A DNA stretch of 64,000 nt, from positions 441,055,292 through 441,119,291 of the forward strand of contig CM022297.1 in NCBI GenBank assembly GCA_011799875.1, in the 5' to 3' direction. Below, piece by piece: positions 10,753-22,420 of this stretch. The notes under the pieces are model-generated. The model worked only from the letters and a program-made list of their open reading frames with translations. It did no database searches and had not been told where the DNA came from. Source of the stretch: Thinopyrum elongatum (Eukaryota > Streptophyta > Magnoliopsida > Poales > Poaceae). The translations under genes and the position numbers were made by a program. Position 1 is the stretch's first letter. The number at the start of each line of letters is the position of its first letter.

Positions 10753-12329
10753 ACTCCCCCAAGCTTAGACCTCGCTTGTCCTCAAGCGAAAACCGAAATC
10801 AAAAAGCATGTCCACATGCTTAGACAGAGAGAGAGAGGTGTCGATAAAACAAAATACGGACATAGAAGCATCATGTAAATTATTATAACAGCAAGGAATT
10901 TTAACATAAACTTTATCAAACAACTTTTATCATATAACTTCTCATGAACAAGTAACAATTCATCACAACATTGAAGTATAAAGCATAAACCCTATTGAAA
11001 ACCAACAAACTATGTTCTCAGTCAACTTTGCAACTACAATTCATCATATTTTCAGGAAGGGTCACGTGTCGGAGCCTTTTGGCGAGTCCACATACTCAAC
11101 CATCACTTAACCTTTTATGATTGCTAACACTCACAGCATACCCATGAACAAAAAGTTTCAACCGGACACATAGAAAGATAGGGGCTTATAGTTTCGCCTC
11201 CCAATGTATTCACCTCAAGGGTGATGTCAACAATAATAACTCATGCCTACTCATATCCAACTGGATATATGTGCCTAGATCTTTCCTCACCACATGATGC
11301 TTGCAAAAAGAGAAAATAAAAAGGAATAGGGAAGAATACTTTGACTCTTACATGAAAGTAAATGCATAAAAGTAAAAGATAGGCCCTTCGCAGAGGGAAG
11401 CAGTAGTTGTCATGCGCTTATTTGTTTGTATGCCAAATCCCTTAATGCAAAAGAACGTCACGTTATATTGCCCCTTATGATAGCAACCTTTATTATGCAG
11501 GCTGTCACTTTTATTCTTTGCCATCACAAGTTCATACAACGCTCAATTTTCTCTTACACTAAATGATCCAACACATTTAGAAGCAATTTTTATTGCCTTA
11601 TTGCACCGATGACAACTTACTTGAAAGATCTTTCTCAATCCATAGGTAGGTATGGTGGACTCTCAAAATAAGATTTTAGTTAAGGGTTTTTGGATGCACA
11701 AGTAGTATCTCTACTTAGTGCGGAATTTTTGGCTAGAAAAGATATTGAACAAGCACCACATGTTAAAGGATCTATGACAATATAACTTCTATGTGAATAT
11801 GAACAAACATAAATCATTACGTTGTCTTCCTTGTCCAACGTCAACTATTTTGACACAAAATATTTAAGTGGGGCTCACAATCATAAAAGATGTCCAAGAT
11901 AGTGTATTTGCATGTGAATCTTCTCTTCCCTTATTAACTCTTTCATGAGTTGCATCATTGACCAATGCTATGTTTGTCAATCTCCAATAAGTTTTACCAC
12001 TTATACTTTTCCTTATGTGATGTCATTACTTACCATAAGATTAGCATATGATCTTATTCATTTATTTTCTTTTCTTTTATTGAAACATTAAAATAAAGAA
12101 ACAAAACTCAAACTACTCTTTATTATATATCTCAAATACGATTACATAGATAGATGACAAAGAAAGCACTCAAAAAGAAAGGATCGAACTAAACTTTTAT
12201 TCAACTAAATCATAGGAAAACTAAAGATCGAACTAAAATAGATAAAAGCTAAGATAGTGGTGGTGATACGATACCGGGACACCTCCCCCAAGCTTTTCAC
12301 AAGCCAAGGGGAGTGTCCATACCATGAAC
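10753..12329 (-). other. Gypsy B internal non-coding region and polypurine tract
   Basis: The minus strand of 10753-10767 reads TAAGCTTGGGGGAGT directly before the LTR: the polypurine tract that primes plus-strand synthesis. The remaining ~1.5 kb is AT-rich with no ORF of interest, as expected between the third ORF and the 3' LTR of this type of element. Confidence 0.75.
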
Positions 12330-12734
12330 TCAAGTCTCCTTTGGTGATGAAGAAGGTGGTGGCGGTGATGTTGTAGTAGCGATATTATCCTTCAGGCTCA
12401 AAAGATACTCCAATCTACGTATGACGCTCCGGAGGGCAATGATGTGCTCTTGCAATAGAATATTTTCACGAGTGAGATATTTGTTTTGAACACGAACCGT
12501 TTCAATGATCCTAAAAGCTTCAATTTCAGTGGGGATAAGATGTTCATAATATGGTTGGAGGATATCCTCTTCTTCTTCCTTTGCGGGCAAGGCTTGCTCT
12601 ACTGCTGGAGCTTGATCTCCAACAGCTTCATTGCTCTTGTCCCCCTGGAGAGCTTCCTTTGGTCCTTTTCTCTTTAGTTCCATCTTCATCAACCAAGCAT
12701 CTTCTTCTACGTTATTGGAGGAGGGAGAAGACAT
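12330..12734 (-). CDS. Gypsy B post-pol ORF (third ORF)
   Basis: A 134-residue sense-strand ORF beginning MSSPSSNNVEEDAWLMKM, located about 350 bp after the end of pol where Athila-group elements carry an env-like or unknown ORF. It has an acidic and basic N-terminal half (MELKRKG, then a KEEEEDILQPYYEHL segment). A helical stretch follows (IPTEIEAFRIIETVRVQNKY, then LTRENILLQEHIIALRSVIRRLEYLLSL) with heptad spacing that suggests a coiled coil. It ends in a Pro/Ser tail. No signal peptide or membrane segment is visible, so an envelope role is not supported. The ATG at 12734 was chosen over an upstream frame extension because composition changes there. Function is unknown. Confidence 0.6.
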   Translation of the reverse strand: MSSPSSNNVEEDAWLMKMELKRKGPKEALQGDKSNEAVGDQAPAVEQALPAKEEEEDILQPYYEHLIPTEIEAFRIIETVRVQNKYLTRENILLQEHIIALRSVIRRLEYLLSLKDNIATTTSPPPPSSSPKET

Positions 12735-13332
12735 GATGCCTGGCTTTGAGAAACCCTGACAGAAAAACAACAAGAAAGAGGAACAGGAGATTTCTCCATG
12801 ATACGGTGCTCAATATGTTTGGGGGGTATATAAACATTTTTTATCTTGGGAAACAAGCAAACGGGAAGAAAATGGAGTCGGGAAGGTTCCCAAGGTGGGC
12901 ACAACCCACCTGGGCGCGCTAGGGGGCCCAGGCGCGCCTTGGTGTCTTGTGCCTCCCTTGGGTGCCTTCCTGGTTGTTTCTTATTTTCCTAATTTTTAAA
13001 ATATTCCAAAACGGACAGAAAATATTTTTGCGGATTTTTCGGAGTCCGTTTACTTACCGTATCACGTACCTCCTCCTTTTCAGTTATTCTGGAGTGTTCC
13101 AGAAGGTTTCTTTTATGTGTTCCTCCGGTGTCATGGTTTGAATAATATTGCTTTCGACATTAATAGGCGTACCTGAGATATAGTGTTTAATTCTTTGCCC
13201 ATTGACTACCTTCGGGTTAGTACCTTCGGCATTATTTATTTTAATAGCTCCAGAGCGGTAGACCTCCTCGATGATATATGGTCCTTCCCGTTTAGAGAGA
13301 AGTTTACCTGCAACGAATCTAAAATGAGATTT

Positions 13333-16300
13333 TTACAAAAGAACATATTCTCCAACTTTGAATTCCCGCTTTTGGATTCTTTTATCATGCCATCTTTTAA
13401 CTTTTTCTTTGAATAATTTGGCATTTTCATAAGATTGGGTTCTCCATTCATCTAGTGAGCTAATATCAAATAACCTCTTTTCTCTGGCAAGTTTGAAATC
13501 ATAGTTGAGTTCTTTAATTGCCCAATATGCTTTATGTTCTAACTCTAGAGGCAAATGACAAGCTTTTCCATAAACCATTTTATAGGGAGACATGCCCATA
13601 GGATTTTTATAAGCTGTTCTGTAGGCCCAAAGTGCATCATCTAATTTCTTAGACCAATTCTTTCGAGACCTATTAACGATTTTTTGAAGTATTAGTTTTA
13701 TTTCTCTATTGCTAAGTTCAACTTGACCACTAGATTGAGGATGGTAGGGTGATGCAATTCTATGGTTAACATCATATTTAGCAAGCATTTTTCGGAAAGC
13801 ACCATGAATAAAGTGTGAACCACCATCAGTCATTAAATATCTAGGGACTCCAAACCTCGGGAAAATAACTTCTTTAAGCATTTTAATGGAAGTGTTATGA
13901 TCAGCACTACTAGTTGGAATAGCTTCTACCCACTTAGTAACGTAATCAACAGCAACCAAAATATGAGTATACCCATTAGAGGAAGGAAAAGGTCCCATAT
14001 AATCAAAACCCCAAACATCAAATGGTTCAACAGCAAGTGAATAATTCATAGGCATTTCTTGACGCTTACCAATATTACCAATTCGTTGACATTCATCACA
14101 AGATAAAACAAACTTACGGGCATCCTTGAAGATAGTAGGCCAATAAAAACCAGATTGCAATACCTTGTGAGCAGTTCTATCTCCCGCATGATGCCCTCCA
14201 TAAGCTTCAGAGTGACATTTCCGTAGGATTTGTTCCTGTTCATGCTCAGGTACGCAACGTCTAATAATACCATCTACTCCTTCTTTATAAAGATGTGGGT
14301 CATCCCAAAAGTAATGTCTTAAATCATAGAAGAATTTTTTCTTTTGTTGGTATGTGAAACTAGGTGGTATGTATTTAGCAACAATATAATTAGCATAGTC
14401 AGCATACCAAGGAGTGTTATGAGAAATATTTATTGTAGCTAATTGTTCATCAGGAAAGCTATCATCAATAGGTAGTGGGTCATCAAGGATATTCTCTAAC
14501 CTAGACAAGTTATCAGCTACGGGGTTCTCAACTCCTTTTCTATCAGTGATATGTAAATCAAATTCTTGTAGCAAGAGAACCCGCCTAATGAGTCTAGGTT
14601 TAGCATCTTTCTTTTCCGTAAGATATTTAATAGCAGCATGATTGGTGTGAACAATAACTTTGGAATCAACAATGTAAGATCTAAATTTATCACAAGCAAA
14701 CACAACTGCTAAAAATTCTTTTTCAGTAGTAGCATAATTTCTTTGGGCACTGTCTAGAGTTTTGCTAGCATAATGAATAACATTTAATTTCTTATCAACT
14801 CTTTGTCCTAGAACAGCACCAACAGCATAATCACTAGCATCACACATAATTTCAAAAGGCAAGTTCCAATCAGGTGGTTGAATAATAGGTGCAGAAGTTA
14901 AGGCTTTCTTTAGTGTTTCAAAGGCTTCTACACAATCATCATAAAAAACAAATGGAACATCCTTTTGTAAAAGATTTCTAAGAGGCCTAGAAATTTTAGA
15001 GAAGTCTTTAATAAACCTCCTATAGAAACCAGCATGACCAAGGAAACTACGAATACCTTTGATATCTCGGGGACATGGCATTTTCTCAATTGCGTCAACC
15101 TTAGCTTTATCCACCTCAATACCTCGTTCAGAAATTTTATGCCCCAAAACAATACCTTCATTAACCATAAAGTGGTACTTCTCCCAATTCAAGACAAGAT
15201 TAGTTTGCTCACATCTCTGCAAAACTCGATCAAGGTTGCTCAAGCAATCATCAAAAGTAGTTCCATATACAGAAAAATCATCCATGAAAACCTCAACAAT
15301 CTTTTCACAAAAGTCAGAGAATATAGCAGTCATACATCTTTGAAAGGTAGCAGGTGCAATGCATAAACCAAAAGGCATACGTCTATAAGCATAAGTTCCA
15401 AAAGGGCAAGTAAAAGTGGTTTTCTCTTGATCAGGTTGTGAGACAGGTATTTGAGAAAAAACAAAATATCCATCAAGGAAGCAAAAGTGTGTGTGCTTAG
15501 ATAATCTTTCTAGCATTTGATCAATAAAAGGAAAAGGGTAATGATCTTTTCTAGTAGCTTTATTTAATTTTCTGAAATCAATTACCATTCTATAGCCAGT
15601 AACAATTCTTTGTGGAATAAGTTCATTTTTATCATTTGGAACGACAGTGATACCTCCCTTCTTAGGGACACAATGAACGGGGCTTACCCATCTACTATTA
15701 GCTATGGGATAGATTATACCTGCTTCCAGAAGCTTTAATATTTCAGTTCTTACCACTTCTTTCATCTTAGGATTCAAACGTCGTTGATGATCAACAACGG
15801 GTTTAGCATCAGGTTCCATATTAATCTTGTGCTGACAGAGAGTGGGACTAATGCCCTTAAGATCATCAAGAGTATACCCAATAGCAGCTCGATGCTTCTT
15901 CAGAATTTTCAATAATCTCTCTTCTTCATGTTCTGAAAGGTTAGCACTAATAATAACAGGATATATCTTTTTCTCATCAAGATAAGCATATTTCAAAGTG
16001 TCATGCAATTGTTTCAATTCAAACATAGGATCACCCTTAGGTGGAGGAGGACCTCCAAGAGTTTCAATAGGCAAATTATGTTTGAGCAGAGGTCGTTGTT
16101 CAAAGAAAATTTTATCTATCTCATTTCTTTCATGCATGTGCATATCATTTTCATGGTCTAGCAAATATTGTTCTAGTGGATCAGTAGGAGGCACGGCAAT
16201 AGAAGCAAGACCAATTATTTCATCCTTACTAGGTAATTCTTTCTTATGAGGTTGTCTATTAAACTTGGAAAAATTAAACTCATGAGACTCATCACCAGAG

Positions 16301-17259
16301 CTAACACTGACAGTTTGTTTATGATAATCTATAGTAGCATTGACAGTGTTCAAGAAAGGTCTACCAAAGATAATGGGATAGAAGTCATCTTGTGGGGAAC
16401 CAAGAACTAGAAAATCAGTAGGGTATTTTATTTTCCCACACAAGACTTCTACATCTCTAACAATCCCAAGTGGTGTGATGGTGTCTCTATTAGCAAGTTT
16501 AATAGTAACATCTATGTCTTCTATTTCAGCAGGTGCTATGTCATTCATAATTTCTTGGTATAAGGTAAAAGGAATAGCACTCACGCTAGCACCTAAATCA
16601 CATAAACCATGATAACAATGATATCCTATTTTAACTGAGACAACAGGCATGCCAACAACAGGCCTATGTTTATCTTTTTCATCGGGTTTGGCAATTCTAG
16701 CAGCCTCATCACAGAAGTAAATAACATGCCCATCAATATTTTCTACCAGGAGATCTTTAACCATAGCAACACTAGCTTCTACTTTAATTTGTTTAGCAGG
16801 TTTAGGTGCTCTAATATGACTTTTGCGAACCACAGTTGAAACATTAGCATGTTCCTTTATCCTAACAGGGAAAGGTGGTTTTTCAATATAAGCAGTAGGC
16901 ACAACTGGATCAACATTGTAAATAATAGTTTCATCTTTAGCTATGACAGGTTCTTTAATTTCTTCTTTAATAGGTGGGTGATATTTAAACCACTTCTCCT
17001 TAGGGAAATCAACATGAGTAGCAAATGATTCACAGAAAGAGGCTACTATCTCAGAGTCAAGTCCATATTTAGTGCTAAATTTCTGAAAAGCTTCGGTATT
17101 CATAAAAGTTTTAACACAATCAAACTTAAGCTTAATACATGACTCTTTACCTTCATCGAGTTCCCAATCTTTAGAGTTGTGTTTAATTATTTCCAAGAGA
17201 TCCCACCTGAATTCAATAGTCTTCTTCATAAAAGAACCAGTACAAGAAGTATCGAGCAT
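13333..17259 (-). CDS. Gypsy B gag C-terminal part and pol polyprotein
   Basis: A 1308-codon open frame. Order: gag C-terminal segment (about 1-115), retropepsin-like protease with [11 protein letters not shown] (about 220-230), reverse transcriptase with [12 protein letters not shown] and FMDDFSVYG, RNase H starting [13 protein letters not shown], and integrase. The integrase has an HHCC zinc region (CDECQ) and DDE residues in [15 protein letters not shown] and GQVELSNRE. It copies element RNA into DNA and inserts it in the nucleus. One RT position usually reading YSGF is YFVF here. The frame stops at a TAA (13333-13335), but reading on in the same frame gives 82 further sense codons to a TAA at 13084-13086. 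These include PYIIEEVYRSGAIKI, typical of the integrase C-terminus, so the stop is probably a point mutation. The ATG at 17259 is internal to the ancestral gag-pol. Confidence 0.92.
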   Translation of the reverse strand: MLDTSCTGSFMKKTIEFRWDLLEIIKHNSKDWELDEGKESCIKLKFDCVKTFMNTEAFQKFSTKYGLDSEIVASFCESFATHVDFPKEKWFKYHPPIKEEIKEPVIAKDETIIYNVDPVVPTAYIEKPPFPVRIKEHANVSTVVRKSHIRAPKPAKQIKVEASVAMVKDLLVENIDGHVIYFCDEAARIAKPDEKDKHRPVVGMPVVSVKIGYHCYHGLCDLGASVSAIPFTLYQEIMNDIAPAEIEDIDVTIKLANRDTITPLGIVRDVEVLCGKIKYPTDFLVLGSPQDDFYPIIFGRPFLNTVNATIDYHKQTVSVSSGDESHEFNFSKFNRQPHKKELPSKDEIIGLASIAVPPTDPLEQYLLDHENDMHMHERNEIDKIFFEQRPLLKHNLPIETLGGPPPPKGDPMFELKQLHDTLKYAYLDEKKIYPVIISANLSEHEEERLLKILKKHRAAIGYTLDDLKGISPTLCQHKINMEPDAKPVVDHQRRLNPKMKEVVRTEILKLLEAGIIYPIANSRWVSPVHCVPKKGGITVVPNDKNELIPQRIVTGYRMVIDFRKLNKATRKDHYPFPFIDQMLERLSKHTHFCFLDGYFVFSQIPVSQPDQEKTTFTCPFGTYAYRRMPFGLCIAPATFQRCMTAIFSDFCEKIVEVFMDDFSVYGTTFDDCLSNLDRVLQRCEQTNLVLNWEKYHFMVNEGIVLGHKISERGIEVDKAKVDAIEKMPCPRDIKGIRSFLGHAGFYRRFIKDFSKISRPLRNLLQKDVPFVFYDDCVEAFETLKKALTSAPIIQPPDWNLPFEIMCDASDYAVGAVLGQRVDKKLNVIHYASKTLDSAQRNYATTEKEFLAVVFACDKFRSYIVDSKVIVHTNHAAIKYLTEKKDAKPRLIRRVLLLQEFDLHITDRKGVENPVADNLSRLENILDDPLPIDDSFPDEQLATINISHNTPWYADYANYIVAKYIPPSFTYQQKKKFFYDLRHYFWDDPHLYKEGVDGIIRRCVPEHEQEQILRKCHSEAYGGHHAGDRTAHKVLQSGFYWPTIFKDARKFVLSCDECQRIGNIGKRQEMPMNYSLAVEPFDVWGFDYMGPFPSSNGYTHILVAVDYVTKWVEAIPTSSADHNTSIKMLKEVIFPRFGVPRYLMTDGGSHFIHGAFRKMLAKYDVNHRIASPYHPQSSGQVELSNREIKLILQKIVNRSRKNWSKKLDDALWAYRTAYKNPMGMSPYKMVYGKACHLPLELEHKAYWAIKELNYDFKLAREKRLFDISSLDEWRTQSYENAKLFKEKVKRWHDKRIQKREFKVGEYVLL

Positions 17260-17807
17260 GGATTGATCATCACGAGAAAGCCGAGCATAAAAGTTCTGAA
17301 TAATAATTTCTCTTTAGAGCTCATGATTGGGGCATCAATATAACATTGACTTAAGCCTCCCCCAAGCTAGAGCGATACTTTCTCCTTCACAAGGCTAAAA
17401 ATTATGTATATAATTCCGAGCATGATGAACTAGATTCATAGGATAATTTTTTTGGTGAAATTCCAATTTCAATCGATTCCAGTTCCACGATCCAATATCA
17501 TCGCATAGCCTATACCATCCAATGCTTTTCCTTTCAAAGATAAAGGGAAAACCTTCTTCTTAGCTTCATCTCCGGGCAAACCTGCAAGCTTAAATAATCC
17601 ACAAATTTCATCCACATATATCAAGTGCATGTCAGGATGTTCAGTTCCATCTCCTACATAAGGATTAGCTAGCAGTTGTTCTATCATACCCGAAGGAATC
17701 TCATAACCAATATTTTTAGTAGGTGTAGTAGGTTGAGGGGCAACTAATTTTGGTTCCGGTCGAGGTGAAGATACCCCGAACAAACCCCTCAAAGGATGGT
17801 TCTCCAT
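17260..17807 (-). pseudogene. Gypsy B gag N-terminal part, frameshifted
   Basis: ATG at 17807 starts MENHPLRGLFGVSSPRPEPK and runs about 113 codons. It contains a retrotransposon gag segment (YVDEICGLFKLAGLPGDEAK, then VFPLSLKGKALD). A frameshift near 17470 moves the gag signal (WNRLKLEFHQK) to another frame, and stop codons near 17390 and 17340 precede the long open frame at 17259. The gag product of this copy would therefore be truncated. Confidence 0.75.
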
Positions 17808-17887
17808 AGTAACAAGTGACAATAAATTTCAGCACGTAGTAATAAATTTTCCTTACCGATTTCCAGTTACCAAGAGCGCTTCACTCA

Positions 17888-17902
17888 CCGGAAACGGCGC
17901 CA
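17888..17902 (-). other. Gypsy B primer binding site
   Basis: The minus strand reads TGGCGCCGTTTCCGG, 11 nt inside the LTR. It matches the 3' end of plant tRNA-Asp except in the second half, compared with the 18-nt version in Gypsy C. This placement fixes the minus orientation of the element. Confidence 0.85.
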
Positions 17903-17913
17903 GAAAAGAGCCT

Positions 17914-18698
17914 TGATGACCCACAAGTATAGGGGATCAATCATAGTCCTTTCGATAAGTAAGAGTGTCAAACCCAATGAGGAGCAGAAGGAAATGACAA
18001 GTGGTTTTCAGCAAGGTAATGTCTGCAAGCACTGAAATTGTCGGTAACAGATAGTTTGATAACAAGATAATTTGTAACAAGCAAGTAACGGTAACGGTAA
18101 CTAAAGTGCAGAAAGGTAGCCCAATCCTTTTTGAGGCAAAGGACTGGCCAAAACGGTCTCTTATAATAAGAAAAGCGTTCTTGAGGGTACACGGGAATTT
18201 CATCATATTGGCTTGATTCGTGTTCGCTGCTTTGATAATTTGATATGTGGGTGGATCGGTGCTTAGGTGTTGTTCTTACTTGAACAAACCACCTACTTAT
18301 GATTAACCCCCTCGCAAGCATCCGCAACTACGAGAAAAGTATTAAGATAAAATCTAACCTTAGCATTAAACTTTTGGATTCAAATCGGTCCCTTACAAAG
18401 TAGCGCATAAACTAGGGTTTAAGCTTCTGTCACTCTAGCAACCCATCATCTATTAACTACTCCACAATGCATTCCCTTAGGCCCAAATATGGTGAAGTTT
18501 CATGTAGTCGATGTTCACATGACACCACTAAGGGAATCACAACATACATATCATCAAAATATCGAACACATATCAAGTTCACATGATTACTTGCAACATG
18601 ACTTCTCTCGTGACCTCAAGAACAAAAGTAACTACTCACAAATAATAATCATGCTCAAGATCAGAGGGGTATTAAATAGCATAATGGATCCGAATATA
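17914..18698 (-). repeat. Gypsy B 5' LTR, truncated
   Basis: Matches 9247-10034 from the shared end (TGATGACCCACAAGTATAGG) for about 785 bp, then stops within ATGGATC(C/T)GAA(C)ATATA, where Copia A gag sequence begins. The missing ~720 bp are the promoter-proximal half in transcription order, so this copy has lost its 5' promoter. Confidence 0.88.
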
Positions 18699-19752
18699 CT
18701 CAAGATGAAGGTGTTGCCGGACTTGCTCTAGTATCATCCAACTCCCACGACATATTTGACTCCCCAAATGAAGGAATTGGAAGATGCTTCATGGCTAAAG
18801 GCCCCAAGGTATCACACCCCGAGTATCTTGATTTCAATAGTGATGAAGATGATTTGCTAGGTGATGATGATTTACTTGTTGACAAAACTAGTGATGAAAA
18901 CTATGATGAACTTGCTAGTAATCATGTTAATCAAGATTAAATGAATGACAATGATAAGAAGGAGATTGAGCATCTAACTAAAGAACTAAACACTCTTAAG
19001 TTAGCTCATGAAACAACTCAAGAGGATCATAGAGAGCTCCTAATAACTCATGAGAAGCTACGCTTCGAGAAGCTAAATTTAGAGCAAGACCATGAGTTTC
19101 TAAAAGCTATCAATGATGATCTTCAAAAGAAGAGTTCTTCTTACATTGCCAAATGTCTCCTCTTGTCTACTTATATGCCACAAGTAAAATCTAGCAACAA
19201 GAGTAAAAAGATTCTTCTTCTAGTAGTAACAATAACCATGCTAAAACCAATATTGTTGCTTCTAGTAATTCTCTTGATTCCACTAGTGATTTTCTTAGCC
19301 AAGTTAAACTTGAGCAAGAAAATAGCTTATTGAAGGGAATTATAGAGAAAGGTGTTTACAAGAGCCTTGCCGAGAGTAAGCAATTTGAGGAAATTGTACG
19401 CAAGCAAGGAAGACACCGGAAGAATCAAGGTGTTGGTTTTGAACGAAAGTTCAATGCCAATGGAGTTGAATGGGAAGAAGATCAATACCCCAAGACAAAG
19501 TTTGTTCCTCAACAAGAGAAGTATGACCCCACTTCTTTTGAGGGAACACAAGCTCAAGATGATCTTCCACCACAAGACCACAAGCTAAAAGGCAAGCAAA
19601 AGCTTCAAGAGGAGATTGACTCATTTGAAGAAGCTCCAAAGGCCATGGTCAAGTGGGTTCCCAAGACTACGTCAAGCTCTACTTCATCAAGTTCAACTAC
19701 AACTCCAAGGATTCCCATCAAGTTGATGTGGGTCCCAAAGAAGAAGAACTAG
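18699..19752 (+). pseudogene. Copia A gag, C-terminal part
   Basis: Resumes in the gag frame with TQDEGVAGLALVSS and FDSPNEGIGRCFMAKGPKVS, then an acidic DEDDLLGDDDLL segment. A stop (TAA just before ATG 18941) interrupts the frame, followed by a long coiled-coil region (IEHLTKELNTLKLAHETTQE onwards). A frameshift at about 19213 moves the rest to the frame read at 19330-19752 (IIEKGVYKSLAESKQ to a C-terminal KLMWVPKKKN). The C-terminal part is unusually long and coiled-coil-rich for a Copia gag. The zinc-knuckle region expected before this point is absent. The gag assignment rests on continuity across Gypsy B and on remembered family similarity. Confidence 0.75.
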
Positions 19753-19886
19753 AGTGTTCTTAAGGGTGACTCTACCAACGTACTTCACTCATATCCATTT
19801 TGGCAAGGACTTGTGCAATCAACTTTCATATCTTGCACGAGTTCATGGAGTCACAAACCCTCTTGTTGGTAAGACAAGGGACAAGG

Positions 19887-21469
19887 TGATACGTCTCCAA
19901 CATATCTATAATTTTTGATTGTTCCATGCTATTATATTATCCATCTTGGATGTTTTATATGAATTGTGCTGCTATTTTATACCATTTTTGGGACTAACTT
20001 ATTAACCCAGTGCCAAGTGCCAATTGTTGTTTTTCCCTTGTTTTTGTCTTTTACATAAAATCAATATCAAAGGGATTCCAAAGGGAACGAAACTTTTTGA
20101 CGATTTTTCTTGGACAAGAAGACACCCACGAAGCTTCGGGAGGAGGCTAGAAGAGCCACGAGAGGGCCACAATCCTAGAGGCCGCGCCCTAGGAGGGCAC
20201 CCTTAGGGCTTGTGGGACCCTCGGGACTCTCCTAACCCTAATTCCAGCTCTATAAATACCCAAATATTCCCCCTATACCAGAGGGCACACCAAAAATACT
20301 TTTCCACCACCGCAAGCTTCTATTCTCGTGAGATCCCATCTTGGGGCCTTTTCTGGCACTCTGCCGAAGGGGGATTCGATCACGGAGGGCCTCCACACCA
20401 ACCTTGCTGCCCTTCCGATCATGTGTGAGTAGTTTACCACAGACCTACGGGTCCATAGCTAGTAACTAGATGGCTTCTTCTCTCTCTTTGATATTCAATA
20501 CAATGTTCTCCTCGATGTTCTTGGAGATCTATTCGATGTAATCTTCTTTTGCGGTGTGTTTGTTGAGATCCGATGAATTGTGGGTTTATGATCAGATTAT
20601 CTATGAATACTATTTGAGTCTTCTCTGAACTATTTTATGCCTGATTAAGATAGCTTTGTATATTTCTCTCCGATCTATTGATTTGGTTTGGCCAACTAGA
20701 TTGATTTTTCTTGCAATGGGAGGGGTGCTTTGTGATGGGTTCAATCTTGCGGTGTCCTCACCCAGTGACAGAAGGGGTAGCGAGGCACGTATTTGTATTG
20801 TTGCCATTAAGGATAAAAAGATGGGGGTTTTACCATATTGTTTGGATCTATCCCTCTACATCATGTCATCTTGCTTAAGGCGTTACTCCGTCTTGTTAAC
20901 TTAATACACTAGATGCATGCTGGATAGCGGTCGATGTGTGGAGTAATAGTAGTAGATGCAGGCAGGAGTCGGTCTACTTGTCACGGGCGTGATGCCTATA
21001 TTCATGATCATTGCCTTGGATATCGTCATAACTATGCGCTTTTCTACCAATTGCTCAACTGTAATTTGTTCACCCACCGTATGTTTCTTTCAAGAGAGAA
21101 GCCTCTAGTGAAACCTATGGCCCCCGGGTCTATTTTTATCATATTATTTTCAGATCTATAAAACCAAAAACCCAAAAATACCTTGCTGCAATTTATTTAC
21201 CTTTACTTTATTTTACACTTTTACTTATCTTTTATACCTATCTCTATCAGATCTCACTCTTGCTAGTGACCATGAAGGGATTGACAACCCCTTTTTCGCG
21301 TTGTGTGCAAGTGTTTGTTAGTTTGTGCAGGTGCATCTATTGGGGACTTGTGTATTCCTCCTTCTGGATTGATACCTTGGTTCTTAACTGAGGGAAATAC
21401 TTATCTCTACTTTGCTGCATCACCCTTTCCTCTTCAAGGGAAAAATCAACGCAAGCTCAAGAAGTAGCA
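19887..21469 (+). repeat. Gypsy C 5' LTR
   Basis: Starts TGATACGTCTCCAACATATC and ends CTCAAGAAGTAGCA; 1583 bp. It is highly similar to the 3' LTR, with scattered substitutions, which indicates a fairly recent insertion. TATA-like CTCTATAAATACCC occurs at about 20250. Confidence 0.93.
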
Positions 21470-21480
21470 GGAAGAATTTC

Positions 21481-21498
21481 TGGCGCCGTTGCCGGGGA
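21481..21498 (+). other. Gypsy C primer binding site
   Basis: TGGCGCCGTTGCCGGGGA, 11 nt after the LTR: complementary to the 3' end of plant tRNA-Asp over 18 nt. Confidence 0.92.
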
Positions 21499-21733
21499 GG
21501 ATATACATCAAGCCTACCAAGTACCTATCATAAACTCTCATCTCTTACACTTACATTATTTTCCATTTGCCTCTCGTTTCCTCTCCCCCACTTCTAAAAC
21601 ATTTTTAGAAAAACACAAAAATATTTGCCTTTTTATTTGCCTTCTTTCTGTTTGCCTTTATGTCTTACTTGGGTTGTTTGCTTATTCGCTTGGCATAATT
21701 GCATATTTATTCCAAATCAGAAACAAAAAGCTT

Positions 21734-22420
21734 ATGGATCCTCATCCACTTGCTAATATTTTTAAAGGATCCACTTATGATGAACCAATTGCTAGTGAGT
21801 TGAGTGCACTAGATTATCTTTATGAAGTTTTGCTTGAAATTCATGAATCTGAGAATTGTGTTGAAGTCCTAGAAGAAGAAATTTACAAATTGATTCATGA
21901 TAGCTCCTTGAATGAAAAGCATGATTGCAATGATGTTATTATAAATTCTATTAATGTCAATTGTGCTAATAATATGCAAAACCCCAATCTTGGGGATGCT
22001 AATTTTGCTATGTCCACTACTTATTGCAATGATCATGATTGGGGTGATGCTTCTTATGATCTTGAAATTTTATCTAAGCCTCATGATGAATATGATATAG
22101 ATAATAGTGCTTGCAATAATATTGAAAGTGGGTTTGGAAGAGTGTCAACTCTAGGTAATAATGATCCCACTACTTTGGAGAATGATCAATCTTATGAAAT
22201 TTTTGATAAAAGTGGGCTTGGAGAGGTCATGACTTTATTTGATGATAATCCCACTATTTTGGAAGAGTGTCAACTTTGCATGCATGTGGATCATGTAGAG
22301 AATATGTTATGTGATAGCTATATTGTCGAATTTGAATATGATTCCACATGTGATTATTATGAGAGAGGAAATATGGTTGTAGAAATTTTCATATTACTAA
22401 ATTACCTCTCGTTATGTTGA
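21734..22420 (+). CDS. Acidic ORF of Gypsy C, function unknown
   Basis: A 228-residue ORF starting MDPHPLANIFKGSTYDEPIA, with ATG 21734 as the first ATG after the PBS in this frame. It is strongly acidic. It begins with a helical segment (LDYLYEVLLEIHESENCVEV, then LEEEIYKLIHD). It then has Asn/Asp-rich low-complexity sequence and two diverged internal repeats (FGRVSTLGNNDPTTLE and LGEVMTLFDDNPTILE). No gag zinc knuckle, protease or polymerase motif is present. Its position after the PBS is that of gag, so it could be a reduced gag-like or packaging protein, but no homology supports that. The frame has no internal stop. Confidence 0.55.
   Translation: MDPHPLANIFKGSTYDEPIASELSALDYLYEVLLEIHESENCVEVLEEEIYKLIHDSSLNEKHDCNDVIINSINVNCANNMQNPNLGDANFAMSTTYCNDHDWGDASYDLEILSKPHDEYDIDNSACNNIESGFGRVSTLGNNDPTTLENDQSYEIFDKSGLGEVMTLFDDNPTILEECQLCMHVDHVENMLCDSYIVEFEYDSTCDYYERGNMVVEIFILLNYLSLC

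Larger units (their letters stand above)
9247..18698 (-). mobile_element. Gypsy B: Athila-like LTR retrotransposon, one LTR truncated
   Basis: Read on the minus strand: truncated 5' LTR (17914-18698), PBS (17888-17902), gag-pol (17807-13084), a small post-pol ORF (12734-12330), purine tract (10753-10767) and complete 3' LTR (9247-10752). It is inserted in the Copia A gag. The missing LTR part and the missing Copia gag segment share one breakpoint near 18692-18698, so no right target duplication is expected. A tRNA-Asp-type PBS and an extra ORF after pol are characteristic of the Athila branch of Ty3/Gypsy. The Triticeae family may be Fatima-like, but that is memory only. Confidence 0.88.
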
